Below the pieces are notes generated by a model. The model made no database searches. It was given only the letters and a program-made list of their open reading frames with translations, and had not been told where the DNA came from. Shown here piece by piece: positions 52,072-61,357 of a DNA stretch of 64,000 nucleotides. The position numbers were made by a program, and so were the translations under genes. Origin of the DNA: Ferrimonas futtsuensis DSM 18154 (GTDB lineage: Bacteria > Pseudomonadota > Gammaproteobacteria > Enterobacterales > Shewanellaceae); contig NZ_KE383897.1 of the NCBI RefSeq assembly GCF_000422645.1, forward strand, positions 102,144 through 166,143, read 5' to 3'. Within the stretch, counting starts at the first letter, position 1. Every line of letters begins with the position of its first letter.

Positions 52072-52989
52072 CTATTTGTTGAACGCCACCAGATGCAGCA
52101 TCTCGGTGGCCAGAGTGGCCCCGGCCAGTGCGGTGATTTCGCTCTGGTCATAGGCGGGTGCCACTTCAACCAGGTCCATGCCGACAATGTTGAGACCAGC
52201 CAGTTCACGAAACACCTTCAGCACCTTGTCTGTGCTGAGGCCGCCGCACACAGGTGTGCCGGTACCCGGTGCAAAAGCGGGATCCAGACAGTCGATATCA
52301 AAGGTCAGGTAAACCGGCAGGTTACCTACCCGGCTGCGAATCATCTCGGCAATCTTTTTGGCGGGCAGATCGTTGGCTTCATCGGCATGCAGCACCTGGA
52401 AGGGGTGATCGTCGTAGCCGTACTCGGTACGAATACCCAACTGGATGCTGTGGTCGGTGTCGATCAAACCCTCTTTGGGAGCGTGATAGAACATGGTGCC
52501 ATGATCATAACGGCTGCCCATGCTATAGGTGTCTGTATGGGCGTCGAAATGAACCAGAGCCAGCTTACCGTAATGTTTGGCGTGGGCGCGAAGCAGGGGC
52601 AGAGTGACGAAGTGATCACCGCCAAAGGTGAGCATCTGCTTGCCAGCCTGGAGCAGCTTGGTCGCGTGGGCTTCCAGTCCCTGAACCAGTTGCTCCGCAT
52701 CACCGCAGTCAAACACCAGGTCCCCGCAATCCACTACCTTGAGTTTCTCTTCCAGGGCGAATCGCCAGGGGAAACGGTGATCTTCCCAGGCCAGGTTAAC
52801 CGACGCACGTCGCAGGGCATCGGGACCGTTGCGGCTGCCGGGACGACCAGTGGTTGCCAGATCGAAGGGGACGCCGGAGATCACCCAGTCGGCATCGGAT
52901 TCGGAGGGGCGAAAGTCCAGGGGGCGGCGCAGAAAGCCAAAGGCGTTGGAATAGAGCGAATAATCTTTCTTATCGGCAAGTGTTGCCAT
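52072..52989 (-). CDS. speB: Agmatinase SpeB
   Basis: 305 residues from ATG 52989 (GAGG upstream). All binuclear manganese motifs of the ureohydrolase fold are present: [18 protein letters not shown] and TFDIDCLDP. It converts agmatine to putrescine and urea. The arginine decarboxylase gene (speA) that often accompanies it is not in this window. It stands as a single gene. Confidence 0.95.
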   Translation of the reverse strand: MATLADKKDYSLYSNAFGFLRRPLDFRPSESDADWVISGVPFDLATTGRPGSRNGPDALRRASVNLAWEDHRFPWRFALEEKLKVVDCGDLVFDCGDAEQLVQGLEAHATKLLQAGKQMLTFGGDHFVTLPLLRAHAKHYGKLALVHFDAHTDTYSMGSRYDHGTMFYHAPKEGLIDTDHSIQLGIRTEYGYDDHPFQVLHADEANDLPAKKIAEMIRSRVGNLPVYLTFDIDCLDPAFAPGTGTPVCGGLSTDKVLKVFRELAGLNIVGMDLVEVAPAYDQSEITALAGATLATEMLHLVAFNK

Positions 52990-53195
52990 ACAGACCTCAA
53001 GTGTCACCGTGGTGACGGACTGGTTATGGAATATCAGGGGCTATTGTCCACACAGTCGCGGTTGTTGTCATCTGATATTGGCGGTGGAGAGGCAGATTTT
53101 TCCTTGGAGGATCTCTGACCAACTGATCGGCTGCCGGCTTGGTTAAGCTGAATATCCGGGTAGACTGGGGCCAGAACAGATTTTGGAGATGTGAC

Positions 53196-53459
53196 ATGGC
53201 CCATCAATGGTCACTGGAGTGGCAAGGCCGCACCATCAAAGTGAGCTCAACCTGGGCGGCGGGAAGCCGGCTCTATGTGGATAATGCGCTGCAGGACAGA
53301 AACGGTGCGCTATTCGGTTTACCCTCTGCACAGCGGCTGGTCGGTAAGGTTGGAGAGCTTCCCATAGAGGTGGAGGTGAATTACCAGCTTTTCTGGCCTA
53401 CGGTGGTGATCCGCATAGAGGGTGAAGAGGTGCTCAGGCGCACCTCTCGAGGCTTTTAA
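53196..53459 (+). CDS. Small conserved-looking protein of unknown function
   Basis: 87 residues from ATG 53196, with GGAG at a good distance. The composition suggests a compact beta protein: W-Q-G-R-T-I-K-V-S-S and VEVNYQLFWPTVVIRIEGE strands. No signal, membrane helix or enzyme motif is seen and I do not recognise the family. Its stop overlaps the stop of the convergent Mur ligase gene by 4 nt, which supports a real gene end. Confidence 0.6.
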   Translation: MAHQWSLEWQGRTIKVSSTWAAGSRLYVDNALQDRNGALFGLPSAQRLVGKVGELPIEVEVNYQLFWPTVVIRIEGEEVLRRTSRGF

Positions 53460-54880
53460 ATCACCACTTCCTGCCACAGCTTTACCACCTCGGCATCGCC
53501 GGGATAAGGGGTGGCGGCCAGCTTGTCGGCGCTGTGGTATTGATGGCGTTCCTCCCCCTTTCCACACAACAGCAGCAGGTCGCCCGGTGCCATCTTATTC
53601 AGGGCGGTGTGAATTGCCTGGGCCCTGTCCTCAATTTGGTGAGACAGCCGTCGGGGATCCATGGTGTCGAGCAAGGTGGTCAGGCTGACGCCAAGAGGGT
53701 TATCTGCCGTGAAGTAGCTGTGATCGGACAGCGCCAGAACCGTTTCGCCAATCTCTTCGGCATCGGCCAATCGGTCGCCGGTCACCCCCAGCAGGGTATG
53801 AATCTGACCGTAGCTGCTATTCCTGGCCTGGGCTATCAGGGTAGCCAGGCTGGCACGGTTGTGGGCATAGTCCACCACCACCTGGCGGTTGTTACTCAGG
53901 GCAATGCTGTGGGAGCGGCCGGGGACAGGTGCCAATGCAGTCAGTTTGGTCAATAAGGGCTGAAGGGAATGGCCCAGAATCAGACCCGCGGCCAGCATGG
54001 CCAGCGCATTGTCGATGTTGAACTCAAAGGGAAGGGGCAGGGTGCAGCGATATTTTGCTCCCAGATGGTGCAGCCAGAACTCACTGCCCTGAAGATCGCA
54101 GTGAATCACCTCGGCGTACAGGTCTGCTTCCGGGTTGGCTCGGCTGTGGGTCAGGGCCGGACCCCGATGGCGGCACCGGTCCAGAACCATGGTGGCGCAG
54201 GGATCGTCCAGGTTGACCACCGCGCGTCCTTCCGGCTTCAACTTATCCAGAAGACGCAGCTTCGCCTGTATGTAATTGTCGCGATTACCGTGAAAATCCA
54301 GGTGGTCTTCGGTGATGTTGGTGAAAATCGCACAATCGAAGGCGACGTGGTCTACCCGGTCCTGTGCCAGTGCATGGCTGGAGACCTCCATCACATGATG
54401 GGTTAACCCCAGGCGCCTCAGCGTGCCGAAGCGTTCCAGCAGCGTCAGGGCATCCGGAGTGGTATTGACGGTGGGCGTCAGCAATTGCCGGTAGAGGCTG
54501 CCGAGCGTCCCGGTATAGCAACTCGGGGTAATGTCATCGAGCAGCTGGTAGAGACCGAAGGCCACCGTCGTCTTGCCATTGGTGCCTGTGACTCCGATCT
54601 GAGTCAGATGATCGCCTGGGTACTCCAGATAGCCGTTGAGCAGCGCCAGGGTATCGGCAAAACCGGCGGTGACGATGCAGGGCACCTCAAGCTCCAGCGG
54701 CCTGTTGGCAATAACCAGAGTGGCTCCGGCGGCCACCGCAGCTTGGGCAAACTCATGACTGTCGACGGTCAGCCCCTGTCGGCAGACAAAGGCGTCACCC
54801 GGCTCAATGGATCGGCTGTCCAGTTTGAATGTCTTGGGTTGCAGAGCGTCAAGCTGTTGCAGGCGGGAATCTTGGTTCAT
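53456..54880 (-). CDS. Divergent Mur ligase, MurE paralog
   Basis: 474 residues with all three Mur domains: an N-terminal UDP-binding part (FKLDSRSIEPGDAFVCRQG), a central ATPase with P-loop GVTGTNGKTT and the NITEDHLDFHGN segment, and a C-terminal domain with a GKGEE site. The family is MurE-like, but the substrate motif DNPR of diaminopimelate-adding MurE reads DNPL here, and VDYAHTPDAL reads VDYAHNRASL. It also lies outside any dcw cell-wall cluster. It probably adds a different amino acid or acts on another UDP-sugar peptide. Whether it is essential cannot be judged. Confidence 0.85.
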   Translation of the reverse strand: MNQDSRLQQLDALQPKTFKLDSRSIEPGDAFVCRQGLTVDSHEFAQAAVAAGATLVIANRPLELEVPCIVTAGFADTLALLNGYLEYPGDHLTQIGVTGTNGKTTVAFGLYQLLDDITPSCYTGTLGSLYRQLLTPTVNTTPDALTLLERFGTLRRLGLTHHVMEVSSHALAQDRVDHVAFDCAIFTNITEDHLDFHGNRDNYIQAKLRLLDKLKPEGRAVVNLDDPCATMVLDRCRHRGPALTHSRANPEADLYAEVIHCDLQGSEFWLHHLGAKYRCTLPLPFEFNIDNALAMLAAGLILGHSLQPLLTKLTALAPVPGRSHSIALSNNRQVVVDYAHNRASLATLIAQARNSSYGQIHTLLGVTGDRLADAEEIGETVLALSDHSYFTADNPLGVSLTTLLDTMDPRRLSHQIEDRAQAIHTALNKMAPGDLLLLCGKGEERHQYHSADKLAATPYPGDAEVVKLWQEVVI

Positions 54881-54915
54881 AAATCAAGGCCCGGGAGACC
54901 CAGGCCAGAATAGGA

Positions 54916-55329
54916 TCAGTTGTCCAGGCCGGCAGAAGCCTGAGCCATCTGAATAAGCTCAATCATGTAGCCATCGGGATCGCGCACAAAGGCGATGTGG
55001 GTGTTACCACCCAGAACCGGGCCAGGCTCACGGGTGATCTGGCCACCGGCAGCCCTAATCTTGTCGCAGGCGGCGTAGATGTCGTCGAAGCCCAGGGCCA
55101 GGTGTCCGAAGGCGTTGCCCATCTCGTACTCCTCCACACCCCAGTTGTAGGTCAGCTCAACGACGGCGTGACCATCCTTCTCTTCGCCGAACCCAACGAA
55201 GGCCAGGGTGTACTTGTACTCCTCATTGACCGATTGGCGCAGCAGGTTCATGCCCAGTACGTCGGTGTAGAATTTGATTGAGCGATCCAGGTCTCCGACC
55301 CGAAGCATGGTGTGCAGCATCTGCGGCAT
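54916..55329 (-). CDS. gloA: Glyoxalase I (lactoylglutathione lyase)
   Basis: 137 residues, the normal length of the bacterial nickel-type enzyme. [20 protein letters not shown] opens the first repeat; [18 protein letters not shown] and [14 protein letters not shown] carry the metal ligands of the second. It isomerises the methylglyoxal-glutathione hemithioacetal. AAGGAA precedes the ATG. A 35-nt gap separates it from the Mur ligase gene on the same strand. Confidence 0.95.
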   Translation of the reverse strand: MPQMLHTMLRVGDLDRSIKFYTDVLGMNLLRQSVNEEYKYTLAFVGFGEEKDGHAVVELTYNWGVEEYEMGNAFGHLALGFDDIYAACDKIRAAGGQITREPGPVLGGNTHIAFVRDPDGYMIELIQMAQASAGLDN

Positions 55330-55827
55330 GGTGCGTTCCTTAGTGTTCGTTTGCAGCCAAGTTTAAAGATAAACCCTGAGGGATGCGACCACAGAAGCCG
55401 TTAAATCGGGATCCGCCTCTCACCTCAATGCAGATGTCAGGGCAGTATCCTCACTTATCTATTTAAATACAGCTAGTTGAACAAGCCTCGACCAGTTGGG
55501 TAAGAGTTTTGCCATAACCGCTGTGAGTCATTGCCACCGCGTGTTGCGGTGAGGTTAAAAATGGATTTCAACCCGGACTTTCCTTGGTAAGCTGGCTGAA
55601 AAAATGTAGCTGGTTCAAGCAACCGGTAGGGCAAGGGGCATCACTCCCTGTCGCCGGTGATCCTGATTGTATAATTTATTTAACTTAAATCAGTATCTTA
55701 CTCGGAAACCTGAGCGTACAGATTCCGCGCAGACGTCCAGATGATTTGCTTGATTACGGTCCACAATACAGTATTATCGAAAGGCTGTTTCAAACAGCGA
55801 ATATCGTTTGTCTGAAGGGGATGGAGT
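55330..55827. other. Divergent promoter region of gloA and gacA
   Basis: About 500 bp without a gene. A plausible sigma-70 promoter for gacA is TTGATT (55750-55755) and TATTAT (55772-55777), with 16-nt spacing. A GCTGT/ACAGC hairpin follows near 55784-55798 in the leader. A G+C-rich patch at 55620-55665 has partial self-complementarity, but nothing there could be named. Confidence 0.5.
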
Positions 55828-56469
55828 TTGATCCATATCTATCTAGTTGATGACCACGCCCTGGTCCGTACCGGAATTCGCCGCATCTTGGATGACGAGC
55901 GTGGCATCAAGGTCGTCGGTGAGGCCGAAGATGGTGAGGTTGCCGTAAACTGGTGCCGGAAGAACCATGCCGACGTCATTCTTATGGACATGAACATGCC
56001 TGGTATCGGCGGCCTGGAGGCCACTCGCAAGATTTTGCGGTTTAATCCCGATGCCAAGATCATTGTTCTGACCATCCATACCGAAGAGCCGTTCCCTACC
56101 AAGGTGATGCAGGCGGGTGCCGCAGGTTACCTGACTAAGAACGCGCCGCCGGTGGAGATGGTGCAGGCGATCCGCCAGGTGGCTTGTGGTCAGCGTTACC
56201 TGTCGCCGGAGATCGCCCAGCAGATGGCACTGAACAAGTTTAAGACCGAGGAGAACCCCTTCGATGACCTGTCGGAGCGGGAGCTGCAGATCATGATGAT
56301 GATCACCTCAGGGCAAAAGGTCAGTGATATCTCCGAAAGTCTGAACCTGAGCCCGAAGACGGTGAACAGCTATCGTTACCGGCTGTTCCAGAAGCTCAAC
56401 ATCGGTGGTGATGTGGAGCTGACCCGCCTGGCCATTCGCTATGGTATGCTGGACGCAGAGAAACTCTGA
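55828..56469 (+). CDS. uvrY: GacA/UvrY-type response regulator
   Basis: 213 residues, starting at TTG 55828 because the family start MI-x-(V/I)[10 protein letters not shown] lies exactly there and no ATG fits; AAGGGG lies 7 nt upstream. The receiver domain has the phosphoryl Asp in [10 protein letters not shown] and Lys in LTKNAP. The C-terminal LuxR-type HTH reads [21 protein letters not shown]. It works with a BarA/GacS sensor and drives Csr-type small RNAs. Position directly before uvrC is conserved in gammaproteobacteria. Confidence 0.95.
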   Translation: MIHIYLVDDHALVRTGIRRILDDERGIKVVGEAEDGEVAVNWCRKNHADVILMDMNMPGIGGLEATRKILRFNPDAKIIVLTIHTEEPFPTKVMQAGAAGYLTKNAPPVEMVQAIRQVACGQRYLSPEIAQQMALNKFKTEENPFDDLSERELQIMMMITSGQKVSDISESLNLSPKTVNSYRYRLFQKLNIGGDVELTRLAIRYGMLDAEKL

Positions 56470-56480
56470 CAACCAGCTCA

Positions 56481-58319
56481 ATGTCCGAAATACAATTTGA
56501 CTCCAAGGCCTTCCTGAAAGCGGTCACCTCTCAGCCCGGTGTGTATCGCATGTACGACGCACCGGGTGGGACCGTCATCTATGTCGGTAAGGCCAAAAGC
56601 CTCAAGAAACGCCTCAGTTCCTATTTTCGCGCTCAGCTACCCGATGCCAAGACTCAGGCGTTGGTGGCACAGATCCGTCATATCGAAGTGACCGTCACCC
56701 ACACCGAGACCGAAGCGCTGATCCTCGAGCATGACTACATCAAGTTGTACATGCCCAGGTACAACGTGCTGCTGCGGGATGACAAGTCCTACCCCTATAT
56801 CTTTCTGTCAGAACACCGCCACCCCAAGTTGGGGTTTCATCGCGGCCCGCGTCGTGCCAAGGGGCGTTACTTCGGTCCTTTCCCCAATGGCGGCGCCGTT
56901 CGCGACAGCCTGCACCTGATGCAGAAGCTGTTCCCCATTCGTCAGTGTGAAGACAGCTATTACAAGGCCAGATCCCGGCCTTGTCTGCAGTATCAACTCA
57001 AGCGCTGCAGTGCCCCCTGCGTGAGCAAGATCAGCGATGAGGAGTATGCCGAGCAGGTGAAGATGGCCACCCTGTTCCTCCAGGGCAAGAATCTGCAGGT
57101 GATTGACCAGTTGGTGGGATGGATGGAGCAGGCCAGTGCCGAACTCAAGTTTGAGAAAGCGGCCCTGTACCGGGATCAGATTCAGGCGATGCGCACCGTC
57201 CAGGAGCAGCAGGGGGTCCATGGCAGCCTGGGCGAAATGGACATCCTCGGGGTCTCCGTCGATAAGGGCATGGCCTGTTGCCATATGCTGTTTATCCGGG
57301 AGGGTAAGATTCTCGGCAGTCGCAGCTATTTTCCCAAGTTGCCGGCGGACACCGGCAACGATGAACTGACCGCCTCCTTCCTGATGCAGTTCTATCTTGG
57401 AGGAGGGGAGGAGCGCCAGGTTCCCACGGAGATCATCCTGCCCTTTGAACTGGATGATAAAGAGGTGCTGCAGGAGGCGATCGTTCAGCGCTGCGGCCAT
57501 AAGGTGGCACTGAAACACTCGGTACGCAGTGACCGGGCTCAGTTCCAACGGTTGGCGGCCACCAATGCGGCGACCGCCCTGGCCAGCCGGGTGGCGCATA
57601 AGTCCACCATTGCCGATCGTTACCGGCTGCTCACCGACACCCTGGAACTGTCTGGCCCCATAGAGAGGATGGAGTGTTTCGACATCAGCCACACCATGGG
57701 CGAGCGCACCATTGCCAGCTGTGTGGTGTTCGACGCCGAGGGGCCGGCTAAGAAGGAGTATCGCCGTTATAAGATTGACGGCATCACCCCGGGGGACGAT
57801 TACGCCGCCATGGCCAAGGCGGTGAAGCGTCGTTTCGAAAAGGTGACCGATGCGGCCAATCTGCCCACCATCCTCTTCATCGACGGAGGCCGGGGTCAAC
57901 TGACCCAGGCAGAAACCATTCTGGAGGAGACCCTGTCAGCCAGGGGTATTGAGCCACCGCTGGTGATCGGTGTGGCCAAAGGGGAGGGAAGACGCCCCGG
58001 TCTGGAAACCCTGTTCGTGGGATTTACCCGGGAAGTGATCGATTTGCCTGCAGACTCTCCGGCGCTGCATCTAATACAGCACATACGGGACGAGGCACAC
58101 CGTTTTGCCATCAGTGGTCATCGTGCGGCGCGTGGTAAGGCTCGTTCACAATCTACCCTGGAGCATATACCGGGTATTGGGGCCAAAAGGCGTCAGTCTC
58201 TGCTCAAATATATGGGTGGAATGCAGGAACTTAAGCGCGCCAGTGTTGAGGAAATAGGCAAAGTGCCAGGAATCAGCACAGAACTGGCACAAAAGATTCA
58301 TGATGCGTTGCGCGACTGA
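56481..58319 (+). CDS. uvrC: UvrC: excinuclease ABC subunit C
   Basis: 612 residues. An N-terminal GIY-YIG nuclease ([20 protein letters not shown]), four-Cys cluster region ([20 protein letters not shown]), UVR motif near 205-240, RNase H-like C-terminal nuclease ([21 protein letters not shown]) and two helix-hairpin-helix repeats at the end ([31 protein letters not shown]) are all intact. It makes both incisions in nucleotide-excision repair. It starts 11 nt after the response-regulator gene. Confidence 0.97.
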   Translation: MSEIQFDSKAFLKAVTSQPGVYRMYDAPGGTVIYVGKAKSLKKRLSSYFRAQLPDAKTQALVAQIRHIEVTVTHTETEALILEHDYIKLYMPRYNVLLRDDKSYPYIFLSEHRHPKLGFHRGPRRAKGRYFGPFPNGGAVRDSLHLMQKLFPIRQCEDSYYKARSRPCLQYQLKRCSAPCVSKISDEEYAEQVKMATLFLQGKNLQVIDQLVGWMEQASAELKFEKAALYRDQIQAMRTVQEQQGVHGSLGEMDILGVSVDKGMACCHMLFIREGKILGSRSYFPKLPADTGNDELTASFLMQFYLGGGEERQVPTEIILPFELDDKEVLQEAIVQRCGHKVALKHSVRSDRAQFQRLAATNAATALASRVAHKSTIADRYRLLTDTLELSGPIERMECFDISHTMGERTIASCVVFDAEGPAKKEYRRYKIDGITPGDDYAAMAKAVKRRFEKVTDAANLPTILFIDGGRGQLTQAETILEETLSARGIEPPLVIGVAKGEGRRPGLETLFVGFTREVIDLPADSPALHLIQHIRDEAHRFAISGHRAARGKARSQSTLEHIPGIGAKRRQSLLKYMGGMQELKRASVEEIGKVPGISTELAQKIHDALRD

Positions 58320-58370
58320 TCGGTTTTCGGCATGATTGACGGCTGAAGTGGGCCGGCTAGGGCGTTTGTT

Positions 58371-58925
58371 TTGACCTTAAATATTCCAAATATACTCACA
58401 CTGTTACGGCTCATCCTGATCCCGTTTTTTCTGGTTTTCTATTATATCCCCTGGCAGTACGCCTATATGACCGCGGCAGGCATCTTCGTGTTGGCCTCTT
58501 TTACCGATGCTTTGGATGGATACCTGGCCAGGAAACTGAATCAGACCACCCCCTTTGGTGCCTTCCTCGATCCTGTGGTGGACAAGGTGATGGTGGCCAG
58601 CGCCCTGGTGGTACTGGTGCAGAGCTACGAAGGCTCCATCTGGATGACCATCGCCGCCATCATCATGATTGGCCGCGAGATCGTGATATCCGCCTTGAGG
58701 GAATGGATGGCGGAGCTGGGCAAGCGCTCCTCCGTGGCGGTGTCCTGGATCGGCAAATTCAAGACCGCCGCCCAGATGCTGGCGATTACCGGGTTGATTA
58801 CCCATTACAATGAGTGGGTCATTAACCTCTCCATGGTGATGCTCTATGTGGCTACGGCACTGACCCTATGGTCTATGCTGGTCTATCTGAAAGCGGCCTG
58901 GAAGGACCTGGTTGCCCACGGATAA
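58371..58925 (+). CDS. pgsA: PgsA: CDP-diacylglycerol--glycerol-3-phosphate 3-phosphatidyltransferase
   Basis: 184 residues from TTG 58371; the start matches the family opening (LNIPNILTLLRLILIPFF) and no suitable ATG is nearby. The CDP-alcohol phosphotransferase motif D-A-L-D-G-Y-L-A-R...G-A-F-L-D-P-V-V-D spans ~residues 46-71 with all four metal-binding Asp in place. Four or more membrane helices are visible. It makes phosphatidylglycerol phosphate. It follows uvrC by 51 nt, the usual gammaproteobacterial order. Confidence 0.95.
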   Translation: MTLNIPNILTLLRLILIPFFLVFYYIPWQYAYMTAAGIFVLASFTDALDGYLARKLNQTTPFGAFLDPVVDKVMVASALVVLVQSYEGSIWMTIAAIIMIGREIVISALREWMAELGKRSSVAVSWIGKFKTAAQMLAITGLITHYNEWVINLSMVMLYVATALTLWSMLVYLKAAWKDLVAHG

Positions 58926-58987
58926 AGCAATTCACCTGGGCATTGCATAAATACACAGCACTTAACCCCATAACCAACAAAAGGTTA

Positions 58988-59015
58988 TTGACCGCCAAAG
59001 GGGTTTAAGTAGAAT
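58988..59015 (+). promoter_or_regulatory. Promoter of the tRNA operon
   Basis: TTGACC (58988-58993) and TAGAAT (59010-59015) with a 16-nt spacer place transcription start near 59022, about 20 nt before tRNA-Cys. Confidence 0.6.
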
Positions 59016-59043
59016 ACACAGCGTTCCGAAACACGGAACAACT

Positions 59044-59117
59044 GGCGCGTTGGCAGAGTGGCTATGCAGCGGATTGCAAATCCGTGGACCTCGGTTCGAC
59101 TCCGGGACGCGCCTCCA
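59044..59117 (+). tRNA. tRNA-Cys (GCA)
   Basis: Acceptor GGCGCGT (59044-59050) pairs with ACGCGCC (59107-59113), followed by U and an encoded CCA. The anticodon loop TTGCAAA is closed by GGAT/ATCC-type pairing, giving anticodon GCA. T-arm GGTTCGACTCC is normal. Length is 74 nt. Confidence 0.97.
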
Positions 59118-59156
59118 CTTTTGGGTATAGAGAGTAGCGATACTTTTTAAGACCCT

Positions 59157-59243
59157 GCCCTGGTGGTGAAATTGGTAGACACAAGGGATTTAAAATCCCT
59201 CGCTGGTAACAGCGTGCCGGTTCAAGTCCGGCCCGGGGCACCA
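59157..59243 (+). tRNA. tRNA-Leu (TAA)
   Basis: Acceptor GCCCTGG (59157-59163) pairs with CCGGGGC (59233-59239), including one G-U, followed by A and encoded CCA. The anticodon arm AGGGA-TTTAAAA-TCCCT gives TAA. A long variable arm is present, as expected for Leu. Length is 87 nt. It is co-transcribed with tRNA-Cys. Confidence 0.97.
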
Positions 59244-59272
59244 TCTTCTAACCTTTATGGTTAGCACATAAA

Positions 59273-59304
59273 AGCTCAATCTCTTCAGGAGGTTGGGCTT
59301 TTTT
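59273..59304 (+). terminator. Rho-independent terminator of the tRNA operon
   Basis: AGCTCAATCTC (59273-59283) pairs with GAGGTTGGGCT (59289-59299), with two G-U pairs, over a 5-nt loop and followed by five T. Confidence 0.85.
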
Positions 59305-59370
59305 GTTGCCTGACTAAAAGGGACAAGACCGCCTGCGGCTGACATTCAGCGCCATGGATAGCAGATTAAT

Positions 59371-59401
59371 GCCCCGTTTCTTCAAGAGGCGGGGCTTTTT
59401 T
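59371..59401 (+). terminator. Second rho-independent terminator
   Basis: GCCCCG (59371-59376) and CGGGGC (59390-59395), followed by six T. No gene lies between it and the tRNA terminator, so it is either a backup or the end of a separate short RNA. Confidence 0.75.
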
Positions 59402-59698
59402 GATAGGGGCGGCGGGTTCGCGTCCGCTTTAGGTGCCCCAACTGCTTTGGAATGCTGAGCGTCGGGTTGTTACCGCCATTGATCTTTTTTTGCTGTGGTT
59501 TGTTCCATGCGGGGAGCGCTGATTGTTTGGTTGCGCCACTGGACACCGAATCCCCTCTGTGATCTCTGCGTCTTTCTGCTTGAGGTGGAACAGTTGCTGT
59601 TGGGGTGCTGGATGTGGGTACCCAGGTCTCTGGTGTCTCGGGTCACTATCAGGTCATGCCAACATAAACGGGGCGGCCGCAGCCACCCCGAAGATGGG
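59402..59698. other. Gene-free stretch after the tRNA operon
   Basis: About 300 bp with no convincing gene. A hairpin with one mismatch (CGGGGCGG with CCACCCCG, about 59669-59688) precedes the stop of the minus-strand hydrolase gene and could terminate it, as TTTATGTT follows on that strand. Confidence 0.5.
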
Positions 59699-60604
59699 TT
59701 AGGGCTGAACGTGGAAGTCCACGCTGTATTTGAGCAGGAAGTCCGCTTCTCGATAGTCCGGGTATTTTGATTTCATCGCGTCCATGGCTGCTTCCTTGGT
59801 TTGCGCGTCGGCGGTGACCGCCTGAAAGTACTCCATGTATTCGATCATGGTGGAGAACAGTTTGGCATCGGTCGGCGCGCCGTGGCCCGGATAGAGGGTG
59901 GGTTGCAGCGGCGCGTATTGGCGCTCCATTTCCGTCAGTTGTTGCTTCCAGTTGTCGATGTGCTGGTTGGTGACACCTTGACCCATCCACAGGTGCACCT
60001 TGTTGTAACCCAGATCAGACATAAACAGGGCATTAAGGCTGTCTACGTAAACGGTAGTCACATGCTCCGCTTCCGCCGGCTGGTATTGAGTCTCCAATGT
60101 CAGGGTGTTGCCCCCGGCAAACGCCAGGGTATTGCTTGGCAGTACCTGGATTCTGTTCTGATAATCAAATCCTTGTGGGTGCTTAGCCGATTTGGGCTTC
60201 AGATTGGGCTCGGCGTCCAGCCAACCGACACTTTCCATCCAGGTAGAGAAGCCGATAATGTCCTGTTTGATGGCGTCATTGGCCACCACAATTTTGGCGT
60301 CCGGGAAGGTTTTGATCAGGTGATCCATGCCGATGTAATGGTCTGGATGGCCGTGGGTGATCAATATGTGGGTCAGAGGCAGGCCTTTGGCCTTGATCTG
60401 CTGACCGAGCTTTTTCGCCTCCTCTGTGGAGCGCTGCACATCCATGACGATCAACGATTCACCGTCGGAGAAGATGGTGGAGTTCACCGAGGCGGTTTCG
60501 CCCCGGTATAGCTCAACCTCCAGCGGCTGGGCGGCACTCGCCGAGAAGCTGCTGGCCAGGCTCAGGCCCAGGGCGGAGATCAGAGTTGGATTCAGGCGTT
60601 TCAT
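59699..60604 (-). CDS. Periplasmic metallo-beta-lactamase-fold hydrolase
   Basis: 301 residues with a signal peptide ending near SFSASA. The zinc motif THGHPDHYIGMDHL (HxHxDH), a later SDLGYNKVH and YPGHGAPT give the full ligand set of the MBL fold. It is not close to subclass B1-B3 beta-lactamases by pattern; the natural substrate is unknown. It lies 45 nt after an SDR gene on the same strand, with a divergent LysR gene beyond, so the three probably form a regulated unit. Confidence 0.88.
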   Translation of the reverse strand: MKRLNPTLISALGLSLASSFSASAAQPLEVELYRGETASVNSTIFSDGESLIVMDVQRSTEEAKKLGQQIKAKGLPLTHILITHGHPDHYIGMDHLIKTFPDAKIVVANDAIKQDIIGFSTWMESVGWLDAEPNLKPKSAKHPQGFDYQNRIQVLPSNTLAFAGGNTLTLETQYQPAEAEHVTTVYVDSLNALFMSDLGYNKVHLWMGQGVTNQHIDNWKQQLTEMERQYAPLQPTLYPGHGAPTDAKLFSTMIEYMEYFQAVTADAQTKEAAMDAMKSKYPDYREADFLLKYSVDFHVQP

Positions 60605-60649
60605 AATTGGGTTCCTTGTGTCTTTGTTTCCCCTGTGTGGAATAGGGGG

Positions 60650-61258
60650 TCAGTTTCCGGCATGGGCTTTGAAGGTTTGTCCGGTCTCTATGCCCTGTAC
60701 TGATCTCAGGTAGGAGAGGGCCAGGTCTTTGGCGTCGATAGAGTGGAAACCGGGGAAGTAGTCGCCATAGACGGCCAGGGATTCGGTTACCACAGTGGGG
60801 CTGACCACATTGACGCGCAGACCACGGGGCAGTTCCTGGGCGACCGCTTTGGCGAAATGCTCAATGGCGCCATTCAGAGTCGCGGCGCTGGTGCCCATGG
60901 CGATGGGGTGATCGGCGATGATGCCGCTGGTCAGAGTGATGCTGCCGCCGTCGTTGAGAAACTCTGTGCCTATTTGGGTGAGGTTTACCTGGCCCATCAG
61001 GCGGCTGTTGATGCCCAGATCCCACTCTTCTCGGCTGAGCTTATCGAACTGGTTGAAGGCCACTGCTCCGGCGGCGCAGACAATGGCGTCCAGCGGTGCG
61101 ACCTGGCTCAGTGCTTGCCGAATCGACTCCGGGTTGCTCAGGTCCAGCGACACTTCTCCAGAGTCTTTCCCTGCCCGGATCACCTGATGGTTGCTCTCCA
61201 GTGCCGCTGTCACTCTGCTGCCAATGGTGCCGGATGCACCGATAATCAGTATTTTCAT
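60650..61258 (-). CDS. Short-chain dehydrogenase-like protein without the YxxxK motif
   Basis: 202 residues. The Rossmann start ILIIGASGTIGSRV and the CAAGAVAFN strand are normal, but where SDRs have YxxxK the sequence reads TSAATLNGA. A group of short SDR-like proteins with the PRGLRVNVVSPTVVTES motif naturally lacks the Tyr, so this is a family trait. It probably binds NAD(P) and may have reductase or non-catalytic function. It is the first gene of the unit, with GGAGA upstream. Confidence 0.85.
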   Translation of the reverse strand: MKILIIGASGTIGSRVTAALESNHQVIRAGKDSGEVSLDLSNPESIRQALSQVAPLDAIVCAAGAVAFNQFDKLSREEWDLGINSRLMGQVNLTQIGTEFLNDGGSITLTSGIIADHPIAMGTSAATLNGAIEHFAKAVAQELPRGLRVNVVSPTVVTESLAVYGDYFPGFHSIDAKDLALSYLRSVQGIETGQTFKAHAGN

Positions 61259-61357
61259 TGATTGTCTCCGTTTGTTTATGAAATGGATGGTAGTTGCTTG
61301 CCAAACGTAGAAAAACAGCGATAAATGAGTTCACTGTTTAGTAAATGATGTCAATCA

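Noticed and set aside
59062..59244. Minus-strand frame over the two tRNA genes
   Set aside because: It is an antisense reading of tRNA sequence.
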